A DNA stretch of 64,000 nucleotides from Eimeria necatrix (GCF_000499385.1 NW_013651844.1:21001-85000), one strand, 5' to 3'. Counted from the first letter of the stretch, positions 1 to 13,116 are shown. Translations and numbers: made by a program. The notes: generated by a model not told the origin, from the letters alone.

Positions 1-3000
1 ATTGCGAGGAGCTGTCTAACGGATACTTTCGGTGATACAAAGACCATCTAGACAATTGCTGTAAAACATTCCGCTCAAGCGTTAATGCGTTTTTCCACAC
101 CTGAACATAACCAAATCGGATATAGAGTCCTGTAATCTCGGCGCTGTAAACTGGAATGCTACAAGCCTTTAGTGTAACCCACGAGCCAAACATGGCGACG
201 AAGACGGCGAACCATAATGAACCCAACGCAAATAAAAGGGCAGCGCCCATTAAACCTAAAAGCACAACAAAAATGACTGCCTTCAAACTGGCTTCTCTTG
301 CATGCAGGCGTCAGTGTTCCTTCTCAAAGCAGTTACATCGCCTTACTGATTTCCCTCATGTCCGCCGAAACCGAATATTCATCAAAAAGCTCAGTCCACA
401 TGTGCCACAATTTCCTTTTAGTTGCACCTCTGTGGAGCAACGTTTGCTCAGATATCACTGCAAAAGCAGCATATCATGCATTTGCTTGAGAACCTTAGTT
501 TCAATGGTCCGTTTTGCTCCTCCTCCTATCAGGAATAAAAGCAGCTTAGGCATTGTTCCCACCTGAATACTGGTAGGAGGCTAAATCTTGTTCGGTTACT
601 CTCGCGAAGGGTTGCGTCCCATAGCTGAGTGTGCGATGGCGTATTTGTCGTTCATCTTCAGATTGGTCAAGCCCTGCAGGCAGAGGTCATTCTGGCACTC
701 CTTGGCAATATTCCTAAGTATGCAGCCTGAGTTGCTTTTCTGCGAAGGGGCGCACGGCTTGTTAGAGACGGTGGCATGACATTTTGAATAAAGCCGATGC
801 GTTTCTGCCATGGTTCAGTTCAATCTTTCATGCACAGGTAGACGGTCAACAGTGTATATAGGAAACTGTTCCGCGAATAAATATATATATATACCGTCAA
901 CAGTGTCTCTGGGCAGCAGCATGCTTCGCAGAATCCGCTGAGCCGAGGCACTGACTGAGAAACAGCATAACGTACATGCACAAAGCAACGTATAACTGCT
1001 GTCCACGCGGCGGCACCGATATACTGCCTGCCTACTGGTTATCGTCACTTCGGCGCAATATTAACAAAGTACTGCGTTCTGCTTTGCAAACGAATCACAG
1101 GTCATTTTACCAGAGCTGCTGTTTCGACTACCCCTGCTGCTCTGGCTGCTGCGAATAGAATACGTCGGGTGGCTTTTCGTGGAAAGAGGCAGTTCATCTG
1201 GAATGTTCAGCATCTGTCCGGTGTAGTGAAGAGGCAGTTCGAACTCTTGGAGGCCATCTAACTCTTTTGGCACGCGAACAACACGAAAATAAAGGTTGCA
1301 AAGCCACTTATCTAGCTGCGTGCGCAAAATTTCCTCCATGTCGAGATATCGTTGGACAGATGTATCCACTTCCCCCAGAAACAGTGGCACCTGCAAGTAA
1401 GCAACAGATACTTTTAGTAGTCCTCATATATCATGCCACAGTCATTACCGTCGGTAAGGTAGCCATTACTTAAAATATATCACAGTCATTACCATCTGTA
1501 AGGTAGCCGTTACTTAGAATATATCAGTAAAAACGCTCTGCGGAAGAAGCCTACCTATTTTAGACATCTGACGCACCTTAAATGACCCTTCAACCACGCG
1601 CCATTCTGGGTCAACCAAAGGAAACGCTCCCCAAGCCACAACCTGGAGTTTAAATGCACTCCAAAGAATAACGAGTTGCCGCGCGAAAAGTGGTAACGAG
1701 ATGGCCAGGAAAATCCATGAACAACGCTATGCGCAAACTCGCTTTTCAATTATGATTACACGGTTTGGAACTCGCCTTATTCGATTATAGGGTACTGCGC
1801 ATTGTATTCATGTGCTAGTCATCGCAAGCGAGCCCCCATTTGCTGCCTACCTTGTCTACGGGAGACACTGCACCTCGAAGTAGGTAAAGTTGAAAAACCA
1901 GGCACATTGACGGCGTGACGTCGGTCTCGGAAGGGCAGTTTAAATACAGTGTCTCGTCAAACCTAAAGTTGAATATTCACAAGCAAAATGGATATGACGC
2001 ACCAGTTGTAGATGGCTGTCACGAAGTGTCTTGCGAAGCAGCAGCTAAACCATGCTTTTTTTGGCCCCAGAAGTTTAAACGTATTCTCGAGTCCTTCCAC
2101 TATAGCTACCGACTGTCGGTGAATGCTACTCCAGTCTCGTAGCTCATTCAACAGGTAAGACGCTATCCCAACGAATGAGAGTTTACGGAGGCTCTCAAAG
2201 TCACCACATTCATTCAGAATTCGGTTTTTTCAGCATCTATAGGCCTTTACTGCATACTTGATGAACAATTTATTGTGCATCTCAGCATACTCACCTCAGG
2301 CATTCACTGAAGTACATCGCTGCAAAAGCCACTGGTGCAGACACAGCGCACGACCCTGTAGCCAGAGCTCCTTCAATGCTCCCTGGGGAGCCGTCAGCTT
2401 CATCGTTCTGTCCCCTTTCTTCTTGAGATGCGAGTTCCTGGTTGAGAGAGGTCCAGACCAGCCTGTGGCCACCTAGCACGAATTCATCGTAGAGGACGGA
2501 GTTCTTTGATTGTGGTCTTACTTACAGCATTCGACTGAAAGTTAAGGCTTGTGTGTGGTTGTTCCCTGTCTTCATCGTTTTCCCTTTGCACCCGTACAGC
2601 AACTTCTACAATTGCCAATTTGTGGACCTTGCACACCGCTTACCAAGCCTATTCCACACCGAAGCCATCATTACGTATTGTCCCCTGGGGACTCCGTCTT
2701 TTACCGCCCGGCACATGTCAAGGCGCAGGCGCAGCGTCTGTGGAACATGCTTCCAGTAGTGACCTTCGACACCTCCTTGAAACACAAATATAGGGACACC
2801 CAATGAGCCTTAGCGGAAGCACGCTGCCAAAGTCCTCGAGGACTTTGTTGCTGGTAAGCGTCTTTTTGAAGGAGTATGCCATGTTATTTTACGTTTAAAG
2901 CCAAGAGCAGTGCTCGCTGCTTTAGGAATCTTCGATCTAATCGAGTAATTCGTTGCATTGAAGTCTCGCTTCAAGAACCCATAGGAGCCTAGCAACTCCA

Positions 3001-5686
3001 GCCGGCGGTGCTGTAAAATTGCCTCCAGGCGTAAATGGAATGATTTCAAAGTCTGCAGCATCTCTGCCTGTAGCGCTACAAGCCGCAAAACCCTTTGTAG
3101 GAGGAAAAAGTCGGAAAATCTACCTATACAATTCGGCAGCGTGCTTGAGACTGCTGCGCCTTCAGTTACACGCCGATGCCCCGTACAGTCTGCATTGTTA
3201 ATAACGAGCTGCATGTCACACTCTGTAGCATATCCAGCGCGTATGGCTTGCCTTCCTTTCTTTATGCAAACGCGCAGCCTGTTTTCTACTTTCCTTGAAT
3301 TGCGCTTGCTTCCTTTTAACCTGTCCAATGACCCTGTCTCTTATGTTTTGCGCCTCTTGACGAAGACGGTCTGTCTGACACTGTAAGCGCTGTTTCTGCT
3401 GTTTCTCAAACTCCCCTGACTCTCCATTCAAACGGCCTCTACTTTCTGGCACTTCATCAGCAAACCCGACCACAACTTCTTCATTTGACAACGCCTCCTG
3501 AAACACCTCAAGAGATTGTCCATTTGGAATGCTCCGTAACAAATGTACACGGGAAAATAACGTGAGTTGGTGAAAGTACTTGGCCATCCAGATGCCTGGA
3601 AAGTACTGCAGGAGATATGTGCTGAATGCGAAAATGGCTGACCTGAATATCCCGAAGGGCTTTTTCAGTTGTAATATTTTGCCGTATTATTGCAACTGTT
3701 CTAAGGGATTCTACACGCTGCAGTCTATCAGCACGTTCCTCTGAACAAGGCAAAGCAGCACTAGCCACACTAAACTTGTGGTTTCACGGCCCAGTTTCAC
3801 TGAAGTTTGTAGGCGACCCATAGACGAGTGAGCTGGCAATTCAGGTTGCAGAGTACCGACAAAAGAGAATTATGTCCCTGTAATCACATTCAAAGTGCAA
3901 GGAGCAGGCGTTTCGCAAGCAGTCTTCAACTTCAGTTGTGCAAAAGCCGTGAATGTCACGAATATTGCGTTTGATTATCGGACTTTCTAGTGCTTCGGTC
4001 TGAACTGCGTCATCTTCAAAATAAAAGCATTGTTCAAGCTCCTGAAGCTCCTTGGTATCTGCGGGCTTTGTAGGGGAAGACGGACTGAGCACCTGCTGCT
4101 GAGAACACAAGACCGCAGCGACAGCAGCAAACATCTTCACTTGGGCATTGTTCTGAAAGGTACAATCGTAGTGGCAGACTTTATTTGGGATGTATCTATT
4201 CATCACTAATCAAGCTCACTGGCAGCGCGCAGAGGCTTTGAAGGGCATTAGCGGTCTTGGCATCAAACAAAAGTTCTGTTGGTCGCTTTGCTGGCACCCT
4301 GGGTTTTTCTGTATCTGCAGGAGCCGGCTCAGCCACTGAACTAGGCACTGGCTGCTTCTTGCTATGTTTCGTAGATTTTTGTCGATGCGCCCTGCTATGG
4401 GAATCCACAACTTTCACCGTAACGTCCTTCGGGTCAACTGCAGTACCATCAGCTTCAGGCTGGTCCTTAGGAATACTTACATCATGTTGAGGATTCTCCC
4501 CTAAGGATGAATGCCGCTTTTGGGGACTCTTCTGGACTGCATCGTCCTGGTCACCCTTCTGCTGCCGTAGCTTTTGCTCTACAGCTTCATTGACCTGTTC
4601 ATCGAGCTGTACTTCCCCCTCTAAGTTGTTAATCGACTCCAGCGTTTGTTCCCCCCCTCCCAGCTGCTCTTCTTGAGGCGCAGACTCTTCCGCCACCACA
4701 CTCTGCTGCTGCTGCAACACTTGCTCGCCCTCTTGTGAATCACCCGCTGCATGGTTCTGCTCTTCCAAAAGTGGTTGCAAATTCTGCGCTGACCCTCTCT
4801 TGTCAAGAGTGACTTCGGCTTCTTGTGACACCCCATCACCTCGATCCAGCTGCATGCTGCGTGGAGATTCGCCTTGCGGCACCTCCTCATTCAGCTTAAC
4901 TCCCTGCGATTCGGTCTGGTGATGTTCCGCAGAATACTGCATCGAGTCCACTTGCTGATCAGTTAGCAACGGCTGTCCCCTCTGATCAGCCTCCGGCTCC
5001 TCCAGCGGACCCGTGCCACTAGAGTATTGAGGCTGCTGCTCACTAAGCGGCAATTGTCCTCTTGTCTCAGCCTCGCGCTGTTCCTCAGATGAGTCTGAGC
5101 CTCTAAAACACTGAAGCTGCTGCTCATTGACATGCACCTCATTCTCGTGTGCAACAGGTGACGTCTCTCGCACTTCGAGTTCCTCCGGCAAGACTCCCGC
5201 GGAGCCACTGTGACTAGGCCGGCTCTGGGCTGGCCCATTTTGATCCTGCTGCGCCTGTTGATCTGCCTCCCCCGTGTGCACTTCGTTTTCAGCAAGCTCT
5301 GCCGCCTGGTCCCTACCTAGTTCCTGTCCGTGCTGTGCTTCCTGTGCCTGTTGTTGTGAATTTTCGGATGAGTTGCTGGCAGTTTCGTCGTTTCTCTCTT
5401 CTTCCTGTTACAAAAGGGTCGCTCCACACTCGAAAGTGCACAAGAGAAAGTGGTCTCGTCATCCTCACGCAGGCATCATCGGGCGCATACCCGCTGTCAG
5501 GCTGAGGTGTTCTACGCACTGGGCTAGAAGAAGTAGCAACAACAAATTATTGCTAGATCTGAATCAAAAAGACCGCCATTGGCTATCACCTACAGATCGT
5601 TCCGTAGTAGCCTCTGCATCAGAGCCTTCACTACGGCTGGCGGTAGGGCTGCTAGAAGGATCCATCGAAGCCCGCCTCGATTCCAT
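1..5686 (-). CDS. Large multi-exon gene: Gln/Glu-rich N-terminus, coiled coil, C2-like region, C-terminal membrane segment (3' end off window)
   Basis: I do not recognise the family with certainty. Exons read on the minus strand: 5686-5590 (starts ATG), 5518-5469, 5404-4220, 4152-3857, then about 3769-3643, 3605-3290 and 3126-2830, then 2808-2644, 1642-1577, 1390-1111, 457-347 and 276-1. The phases agree at the first three joins and at the last three. The protein starts with a Ser-rich stretch, then about 395 residues rich in Gln and Glu (probably disordered), then Lys/Arg/Gln-rich heptad-like helices around 3300-3500. Next come conserved-looking pieces VPRGQYVMMASVWNRLG (2808-2644) and VVAWGAFPLVDPEWRVVEG (1642-1577), which resemble a C2-type beta domain. 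The last exon holds about 34 hydrophobic residues (around 276-170), a membrane segment or hairpin. Joins between 3769 and 1642 are not settled, and two genes instead of one is possible. Several introns are only 64-71 bp. Confidence 0.6.
1426..1527. repeat. Diverged tandem duplication inside an intron
   Basis: Two copies of a roughly 45-50 bp unit built around ATATATCA, CAGTCATTACC and GGTAGCC lie head to tail, followed by the start of a third. They fill much of the intron between the 1642-1577 and 1390-1111 exons. The copies differ by several substitutions and a small indel, so the duplication is not recent. Confidence 0.7.
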
Positions 5687-7057
5687 ATAGAAGAGAACGC
5701 CTACGTTATTTCTAAGAGCTCGTTGCAGTCACACGCATGCCTTCGTCTGGCAGTGATTCTTCTGATGTAGTTTCCCTTGTCACTGCAATGTCCCGCCTCA
5801 CGCATCAACGCACCACTTCACCTTGTTCGGATTTGTTGATATCTCCAGTTGTCGAAAAGCGTACAACCTCAAGCTCTAAGTGGCGCTAATACAATCATAC
5901 AACTAGGGAGCGGCCAAAGAGCGTTGCACTGGTTCGGCTAGATGCATCGGTGTGCAAGATGTGTAGTGTGACGAGTGTGTTCGCCCCGTGCAAGATCTGG
6001 AGGCGTCGTCAGTCAGTCAGGCTCCACTGCATATTAAGTTGAAATTCAAAAGGCTTCACTTGATGTTCTTATTTACGCGTGTTACACCAAGTGTCTGACG
6101 CTGCTGGGGACACAGACACAGCGCGTCTTTCCCCAGATGGAGGGTATCCATGAAACTCCTAAGGAAGACACACCAGTGGTTCAGCTGAGTTTCCTTCCCC
6201 CTGTGTATTCCTTCCCTTTTTTTGTTTGTATATTCAGCTGCGTGTAGTAGTACTGAATCAAGTTGATGAAAAAATTCCTTGGCCTGGCGGTCTCTAGCGA
6301 GGCTCAGCAGTATGTTTGCATCGTGTGTGGGTGGGTCGCTTGTTTATCCCGATTGTGCCCATATATTCACGTTGACTCTATCGTCGTTTTTCTTAAAGAA
6401 CAAGATAACGAGTGAAGCACTAGACTCGGCGGAGAGTCGATGCAGTGCACAGGAGGCGGTCGCAAGGCATTTTAGCCAAGTTCAAAGGGAAAGCTCATCT
6501 ACATACTGTGTAGGGCTTTGGCAAAGACATATACGTGACGGTGCTTTTTCTAAAGGTCAAAATCACCAGCTGCCTAGGATACGCAGATGGAGTGCGCGGA
6601 GTTGTGCGCGAGTTGTGCGCGGAGTTTAGACTCCAGATGCACGGTTTTGAGTATATGCGTCAGTTACTCTATTCATGGCAAGGGTGCTCGCAAAGTGCAT
6701 ATAAACCTAGTAGCAGCTGTGTGCCTAACTCTAAAAGTATTCGTAAACCAAAGCTACTGCGGGTACACACTGCAAACACATTGCACCAGTAACACCGGTG
6801 ATGTACGCCTAGAATAGTGTAGGAACAGGACACTTTAGGAAAAGGGCGGTGCCACTGCCTAGAATTTCTAAAAATTTTTAGCGATATGCTCTTTGTAGAT
6901 TTATGAGCCACAAATGCTGTCGTGGTGTGCCAATGACTTATCTGACGAGCATAACACGTGCGAATCGTTCAATGGACTTAGCGCTGTCAGTAAATACTAC
7001 TCTACAAATTGTATGTACGTCCTATTTCCCTTTTGGGATTCAGGCGGGGTTTACGCT
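5687..7057. other. Intergenic stretch, no gene supported
   Basis: This lies between the start of the large minus-strand gene and the end of the next minus-strand gene. Only short overlapping open frames are seen on both strands, none with a convincing splice-consistent chain. It should contain the promoter of the 5686 gene, but I see no specific element. Confidence 0.5.
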
Positions 7058-7953
7058 TTAAGACGCCGGCGTTGCCAGAAGCGCGCCGTTAGGCAAGCAA
7101 GCCAATTCCGCCGCCTTCACAACCGTTTCAAAGAGATTATTTCCAAACCCCGATATATGCACTGCAAGTTTATCACACGACAGTACTAAAAGATACAGCA
7201 CGAATTTGCACTATGAGAATTTTTGAACCGCCTTTGTCAGACTTTCGGTAAGGCAAAAAGGTCCCCCATTATTTATTCAGTAGGCGAGAGGAGACGAAAC
7301 TCTGTGCCCGAAAAGGGTTCTGTGAACCCAACGGGACTCTCGCTGAAGCGTTAATGTGTGGATTCAGTCTTTCCGTTCAGCTTCCTCATAGTGTGGAGCT
7401 CGTCGAAAGTGTTCAATCAAAGCGCAAATAGGTAAATACATATGCCATCGTCTCCAATGCTTCCACTATCGCTTGTTTTATCTTCGATTGTTGGCCTGCG
7501 AAAGCATCATGCTGTGCTTTCCAACAATCGAGCCCGTCGAAGGTCCCGAATTGTGTAATAGTTCTCCTTCCCGACTTACCCCCTACCATTCACTTCTTCC
7601 CCAGGTTCTGCTGCTAGTTTTGAAACGCTGAACTCTCAGCTCCACAGTGAATTCCTGAAGTATCGCAGATCTTAAGCTACATGCAGCATGCAGGCATTCA
7701 GTGGAGTCCAGATGTGCACGATGCCGTCACCGTTGCCACCACTGTCAGCAACTGCCAGCACATTTTTTCTCTTGAGTGAAAAATACCTTTTCGTGCAACA
7801 GTATACTTCACCGTCGGCAGCGCCTCTATCAAAAAAGTTGATATCCTGTTGACGAGTGAGCTGGAATAGAACCGAGCACTGGAAAGTCGCTTCGAGCAGT
7901 TCGCCTCCTTGCACATCTCTTCGTATTAGAGGCTGGAAGTTCAGAGGCAGCAT
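7058..7953 (-). CDS. Small multi-exon hypothetical protein
   Basis: Two exons are clear on the minus strand. The first runs 7953-7787, starts with ATG and ends AAAAG/GTATTT with two bases left over. Its protein begins MLPLNFQPLIRRDVQGGELL and is hydrophilic. The last runs 7161-7058 after a good CTTGCAG acceptor, starts with two bases of a codon, and encodes a helix-like tail ending LLATPAS before TAA. The phases do not join directly, so at least one exon (length 3n+2) must lie between. A candidate starts after a CTTCAG acceptor near 7350 (ESPVGFTEPFSGTEF) but its donor is not settled. No domain is recognised and there is no signal peptide or membrane segment in the visible parts. Confidence 0.4.
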
Positions 7954-9544
7954 TCTGCCTTTTGGAAGTGGTCCCAGGATATCGCTATTTTCTACCGCTG
8001 CTATGTGCTATTTTTCAACGAAACTAAAAAACTCTGTTCTGCATCACGCCTTATAGCAGAAACGTCACTGACTTGAGCTCTATATTTTAGAGAATGGGGA
8101 AGATTAAATTTGCCCAACTGAATAGTTCAGAGGATAAAAAAACGCAACTGCTTTGCATATTTGCGGTTGTCTTATGCGTCTAGGCATATTCTTAGTTAGT
8201 TTGCGGCAGTGCCACCTAATCAGCCCTGCTATGCTGTTGGGAAATCGTTATTTATCTAGGGATTGCGTACGCAACTACAGCCTTCACTTTTAAACATTGT
8301 TTAGAAGCTTAGAAAAGCACATGCTGTCAATGGCCCACTTGCTAGCCGGTCGTTTCGGCGCTTTTGTGTCACCGTGTTGCTACATAATAAGCAGTGTGAG
8401 CGAATCACTGAGTCGTCTGTCTCTATATAACTCTGCTGATTCCATTGCAAGAACTTTCGGCATATTTATTTAGGGCAATAAAAAACGTTTGGAGAATTGC
8501 TTGATTTGTACTACAACACCAACTGAGCATCCGGAACTTTTGTTGGCGCTGTATATGTGTAGTGCATGAGCTTCAGCGCTGAACCAAGATTAGTAAATGC
8601 ACAGAAAGAACTTCTTTCCACTCCATTGCGTGTGTTTTGCACCTCGGAACTGGGTACGGGACAAATTCTTTCTGCCCTGCATTATTAAGAAGCAATAGAG
8701 CTCCACATGAGGACTTCAGAGAAAGAATGTGACGTTCCAAGGCACAGTCATCCGTGGATAAAGAAATTCAACAGGCGTTCAACCGTGTGTGTGTCGACAA
8801 ACAGGGTTCAGGCCAGGTCTGCAGCTTGGTGTTTTGTATGAGGTTTCGACATATGCGCTATGCCGAACAGAATTGGTTTTTTGGCTGGTATCCCTTTTCA
8901 CCTATTTCGCTGGTCGCGGCTGCAACCGGTCCTAACGGTCCCATGACCTAATGACCTTGCAAACGTTCCCTATGTGGCACTGCACGAGCGAAGGGTGACA
9001 ATAGACTCATTTTCTAGCACAGTTTACGCAGCCGGCATCATTACACCTCTACAAAGGCATTCGCTGTTGGTATAAGGCATTTGCTGTTGGTATCTAGTGG
9101 TGCCAGAAGCCAGAGCTCCGCAAGGCGTTAAGGCTCGTTCATCGTGAGGTAAGCTGGTTCACGCCTTGCTTGCTCTGAATACTTCTAGTTTTCAAAGCCT
9201 GCTGCCCTCAACAGAGCCCGCCTTCACTGATGATTCTTGATTTTTTTTCGCCGGGCAAAGTGTGGTTATGCTTTGCCGTACTAAGAGTCGCCCTAAATCA
9301 CTCCGATCAGCGTGCATGCAGCCCCACAGAGGCCCTGGACCGGAATCTTTTGTACTAACGAACTCGACATCATTCTATTGATACATGATTTCGAAAAGTT
9401 TGTTCACCTCTTTTAAAAATGCACAGTGGAGCTCTAAGCAGATACGCACTAGCTTGAGCTGTAGATGCTTGTCATTATACCCGTCATGCGCGGATGAAAT
9501 ATCTCACTATGGCAGTGATATATTGAACTGGACCTCTCTGAAAG
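7954..9544. other. Intergenic stretch between divergent genes
   Basis: This lies between the 5' ends of a minus-strand gene and a plus-strand gene, so it probably carries two promoters. Reading frames are short and broken. A small imperfect tandem duplication of about 20 bp (AAGGCATT.GCTGTTGGTAT) is visible around 9055-9095. Nothing else is supported. Confidence 0.5.
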
Positions 9545-12125
9545 ATGAAACAGGATAAAGATAGTCACGGTCTTAACCAAGGGGCTAATAGCCTTCCTAG
9601 CGGCCAATACCTAACAAATCAAGAGCAGATACCAGTTCTTGTACTTAACGTGGACCTTGACAATGCGGTAATCATATCATCTAGGTATGCAAAAGATGTT
9701 GGGGGAACAACAAGTGGGGACTTTCTTGGGGTATCAGCTTCGCGCTTTATTTCGCACATTCTGGCAGACGCGACGTGGGGAACGGTGAATCCATCCTCAG
9801 GAGAATGGCTGCCTGTAGGTTATTCTTAGACGATACGGACGCTTAGCATAACCACAGAGGAGCTTTTCACAAAGCTGACTACGGGTGAAAAGTCCTATTC
9901 TGGCTTGTTGATATACCGTTATGGTGAGCGACTTTGTTTCCACCACAGGGACTTGGAAATGCCGTGCAGCCGGAGGAAGAGGCTTTAACATTTGGAGAGT
10001 ACTTGCGCCTTCGCTACAAGAATTCCGCAAGATTGAATGCAGATGCAAGCTTTGATCAGTTTGAGTATTGATGCTTTATTCACGGTTCCCACATGGCAAG
10101 CGACAGAATCAGAAGCCTGCAAGTCTTAGTGTAACGGTTACGAAGGCGTTCTGGAGCTTCCCTAACACAATCATACTATGTAAATTTATGCACCCTTGCG
10201 TGTTCATCCCAACTGTGTTCTTACCAGGTGGAAGAAGTATGTCAGCGCCTGCATGCATTCGGTAGCTCTGGGGGAACGAAGCGAAGGGTATTGAGGGGCA
10301 AAAGCTCTGCAGGCGGCACGGACACAACAGATGCTCACACGAAACTTCGTGAAGCTTACCGGACGGCGCTGCGGCGCCTAATGCTGCCACCAGCAGTATG
10401 CATGGCTCTCGGATGCGAAGCTCCTGAACTGAAGAGGGTACTCGGCTTTGAGGAAGATGCTGTAAGCCCGCATTACATGTAGAGTACAAGAGTTTCATCT
10501 ATCTCATGCCTCATACAAATGACCTAAGGGTGCGAGAAGTCAGCGCGATTGGCAAAGTGCGTATATACAGGCTATTCAGGTATCCGACGCGGGTGCTTCT
10601 AATGAGTTACCACCAGAGAGTCCTTGCAAGGATCTGAATGGAGGCTGCAATCCACAGGAGGCTTCATCAAAGCTTTCGACGCAACTTGAAAGCGGCTATT
10701 GGGGAATAGCTCCCAGCTTTCTTAGCCTGATTTTTAGCCTGGTCAAATCTCGGAGAGCCTTTCGTTTAGTCTTTCACACGCGTCGTTCCCTAGCTAGTCG
10801 AGCTCTCCAAGGTTTTCTCAACGAATTCAACATGCTCTGCGAAGGAAAGCACCCAGCATTTAACGGAGAGAATCGAACGAAGCAGGTATTTCAATAAACG
10901 CGGAAGAAACTGAAGTACTGTATAGCTTGTGGAAAAGAAGTAAAGCAACCAGTCGTGTAAACAAAATTTTACAATGGCTTGGTGGGTTTACGCTTGTATG
11001 GTGATTCAGGTGTTTCTCGATGGAACCCACGGCAGTCCTGATCTTAGGATTTCAGAAACTGCAATTGGCAACATTTATTTTACCGTGTCAAAGAGTGAAG
11101 TAGCAATACAACAGCATTGTCCTAGTTCAACCCTACCACAATTTCTAGTGTTTCCTGGGGCTGGTAGGTCCTACAAAGGCACTCCACAGTTATTTGCCGG
11201 CCTCCTTTACCAGATTCTGGAAGAACACAGGGCTGTATGCATTATCCACCATGCTGTTAAACTTCCCACTTCGCTGCGAATTCTGGGGATGCCGACAAAC
11301 GAACCAGAGAGCACCGATGTTGTAAACACCGAAGTGCCTGCGGAAACAGAAAATCAGGACGATTGCGCTGAGACCTTCTCCTACTCTTCCGCGGAACTAG
11401 AAAATATTTCAATAACCTTTCCTCTGAATGTGCTGGTGGATGGACAAGACTTTACGCACCATCATATCTGTCTTTCTTCCCCAGGAATTCCCACAGTCCT
11501 TGATGGTGTGGTGTACATCCACACCCTTGTTCCAGTTGATGTGTTAGCTGAGAAACCTATTCCGCTTGAATCAATTCCGTGGCCGGCTGCGAAAGGGATT
11601 CCGTACTTATCGATCGAAGCAGCACACACAAGAGGAAGGCTCGAATTTGGGGTTGTCGCATCTCGCATCTCTCCCAGCCAGTGGGACTTCATAGCATGTT
11701 CAGATTGCCTGGTGACAGCGGTTGCACTCTGTGAGACAAAGCGTTCGCAGTTAGCAACTGCTAGCGCGTTTCAGAGCGAAAGGCAGTCAGGCTGCAATAC
11801 TAATTCGTCTCCCGATGAGGCAACTGCCTTGTTAAACAACCCACAGAAAACCGTGGAAAACGCCTGCGGAGAAGAACAGACTTCTGCAGGAACTCTTAAA
11901 CCATCTAGCAGAGATCACGGGCTCACTGGCAAGAACTCTTCCGTTGTGGTGCCAGATGTAGACTACCTCATGGAAACAGTAGTGCCTGTTCTGTACCCTG
12001 CACTGGAAATTGTCGCAAGAGAGCGACCTGATGACCCACTGGCCGCCATCGCATTCTACTTACTGAGGAACTCTTCTGGATACTCGAGTACCGCTACTGA
12101 CGCTGAAAGAGCCGGGAGAGCTTGA
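9545..12125 (+). CDS. Multi-exon protein ending in a DPY30 motif
   Basis: Proposed exons are 9545-9730 (starts ATG), about 9949-10068, 10228-10461, 10580-10885 and 11010-12125. The last three begin and end in phase 0 with clean AG/GT sites, and the final exon reads 371 residues to TGA. The join between exons 2 and 3 is not settled. At the C-terminus (about 11953-12072) a two-helix stretch reads YLMETVVPVLYPALEIVARE, followed by RPDDPLAAIAFYLLRN. This matches the DPY30 dimerisation motif, known from COMPASS Dpy-30 and from ciliary and flagellar proteins such as radial-spoke and adenylate-kinase-7 type proteins, where it docks onto an amphipathic helix of a partner. No catalytic domain is recognised upstream, so this is probably a scaffold. 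A flagellar role in the male gamete is a guess. A solo LTR lies 584 bp downstream. Confidence 0.7.
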
Positions 12126-12709
12126 ATCGTCTCATGGATTCATGCAGCCTTCACTGCTGAGCAGTACAATCTACCTAATGAGAAGAAGTATTTCCGCATT
12201 TCTCTCCGCTTACGGGCGGTTATATTTGTCAAGCTGTTTCTGAGAAATGTACATGTGTCAACGCTAATACATCTGGCATTGTCACGACTTGCATTTTGTT
12301 TTCGAAAAAGTGTTTTCAGATAATCATCGACTGGCGATACATCACATGCCGCTTGACCACCTAAGGCGCCAAGTAGAAGCGAATGCCAGCAAGATGCTAT
12401 TAATGCGCTGCAGCTTTCAAAGTAGACATGAGCAGCCCAAGTGCCTACAATATCACAGTCGCTAGGATCAGAACGATGCAGTAGTATATTTCACGCGGAG
12501 ATTAGTCCGCAGATTATGCGCACTGGAGTTCAGATAACAACATCATCAGGGAAAGCCTTTGCCACCATCATCCAAAAAACTTCTGAAGATGGATCTACAG
12601 ACATTCAATTCTAAGAATGAGAGCTCACTCTCCACCTGATATGCCGACAGCTATTTTCTTTCGAGACGGCGGCCTCTTTCCGTTGCATCAGGGCCAGTTC
12701 TAGGATATA
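12126..12709. other. 3' flank of the DPY30-motif gene
   Basis: I see no supported exon here. The stretch ends at the solo LTR. It may include the 3' untranslated region of the upstream gene. Confidence 0.45.
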
Positions 12710-13116
12710 TGTAGTGCCAGGCACTACAATTGACCTTCGTCGCCACCCCTCGAGGCTTAGTAACGCGAAAGGGCATGAATAATATAGAATATTTTAACGC
12801 ATAATGCACCATTGGATATTGGGAAATCATAAAAGGGAATAGTGTGCTCGCTAGCCAGCACCGGGTATGGGGCTGGATGCGAGGTTGTTGCCGTGACTCA
12901 GGCACTGACCCTCAGCGAGGGTCAACAGTCAGTTCTATTATTTTGGGTTTTTCTTACCTTTCAATAATATGAACTCAATTGCATATGGCTATTTATGGTA
13001 TACAGTAGTGGTTGGCGAGGATCATGGACTTTAGACAGCAGGTGCAGAGTGTGCACTTAAGTCAGACTAGCCCAGGGACCATACGTAGTAACAGTGCAGG
13101 CCTGCTGTTCAGTACA
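12710..13116 (+). mobile_element. Solo LTR of the chromovirus family
   Basis: This 407-bp block begins TGTAGTGCCAGGCACTACA and ends GTTCAGTACA. It is an inverted copy, clearly homologous over its whole length, of the LTRs at 41113-41517 and 44673-45079. It is flanked by ATATA on the left and ATATG on the right, a five-base target duplication with one mismatch. No internal retroelement sequence adjoins it, so it is best read as the product of LTR-LTR recombination. The internal palindrome GACCCTCAGCGAGGGTC is shared with the other copies. Confidence 0.9.

Noticed and set aside
3605..3643. A 37-bp intron joining two in-phase exons of the large minus-strand gene
   Set aside because: The phase agrees, but 37 bp is below what I accept for a spliceosomal intron. 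The join is left open in the annotation.
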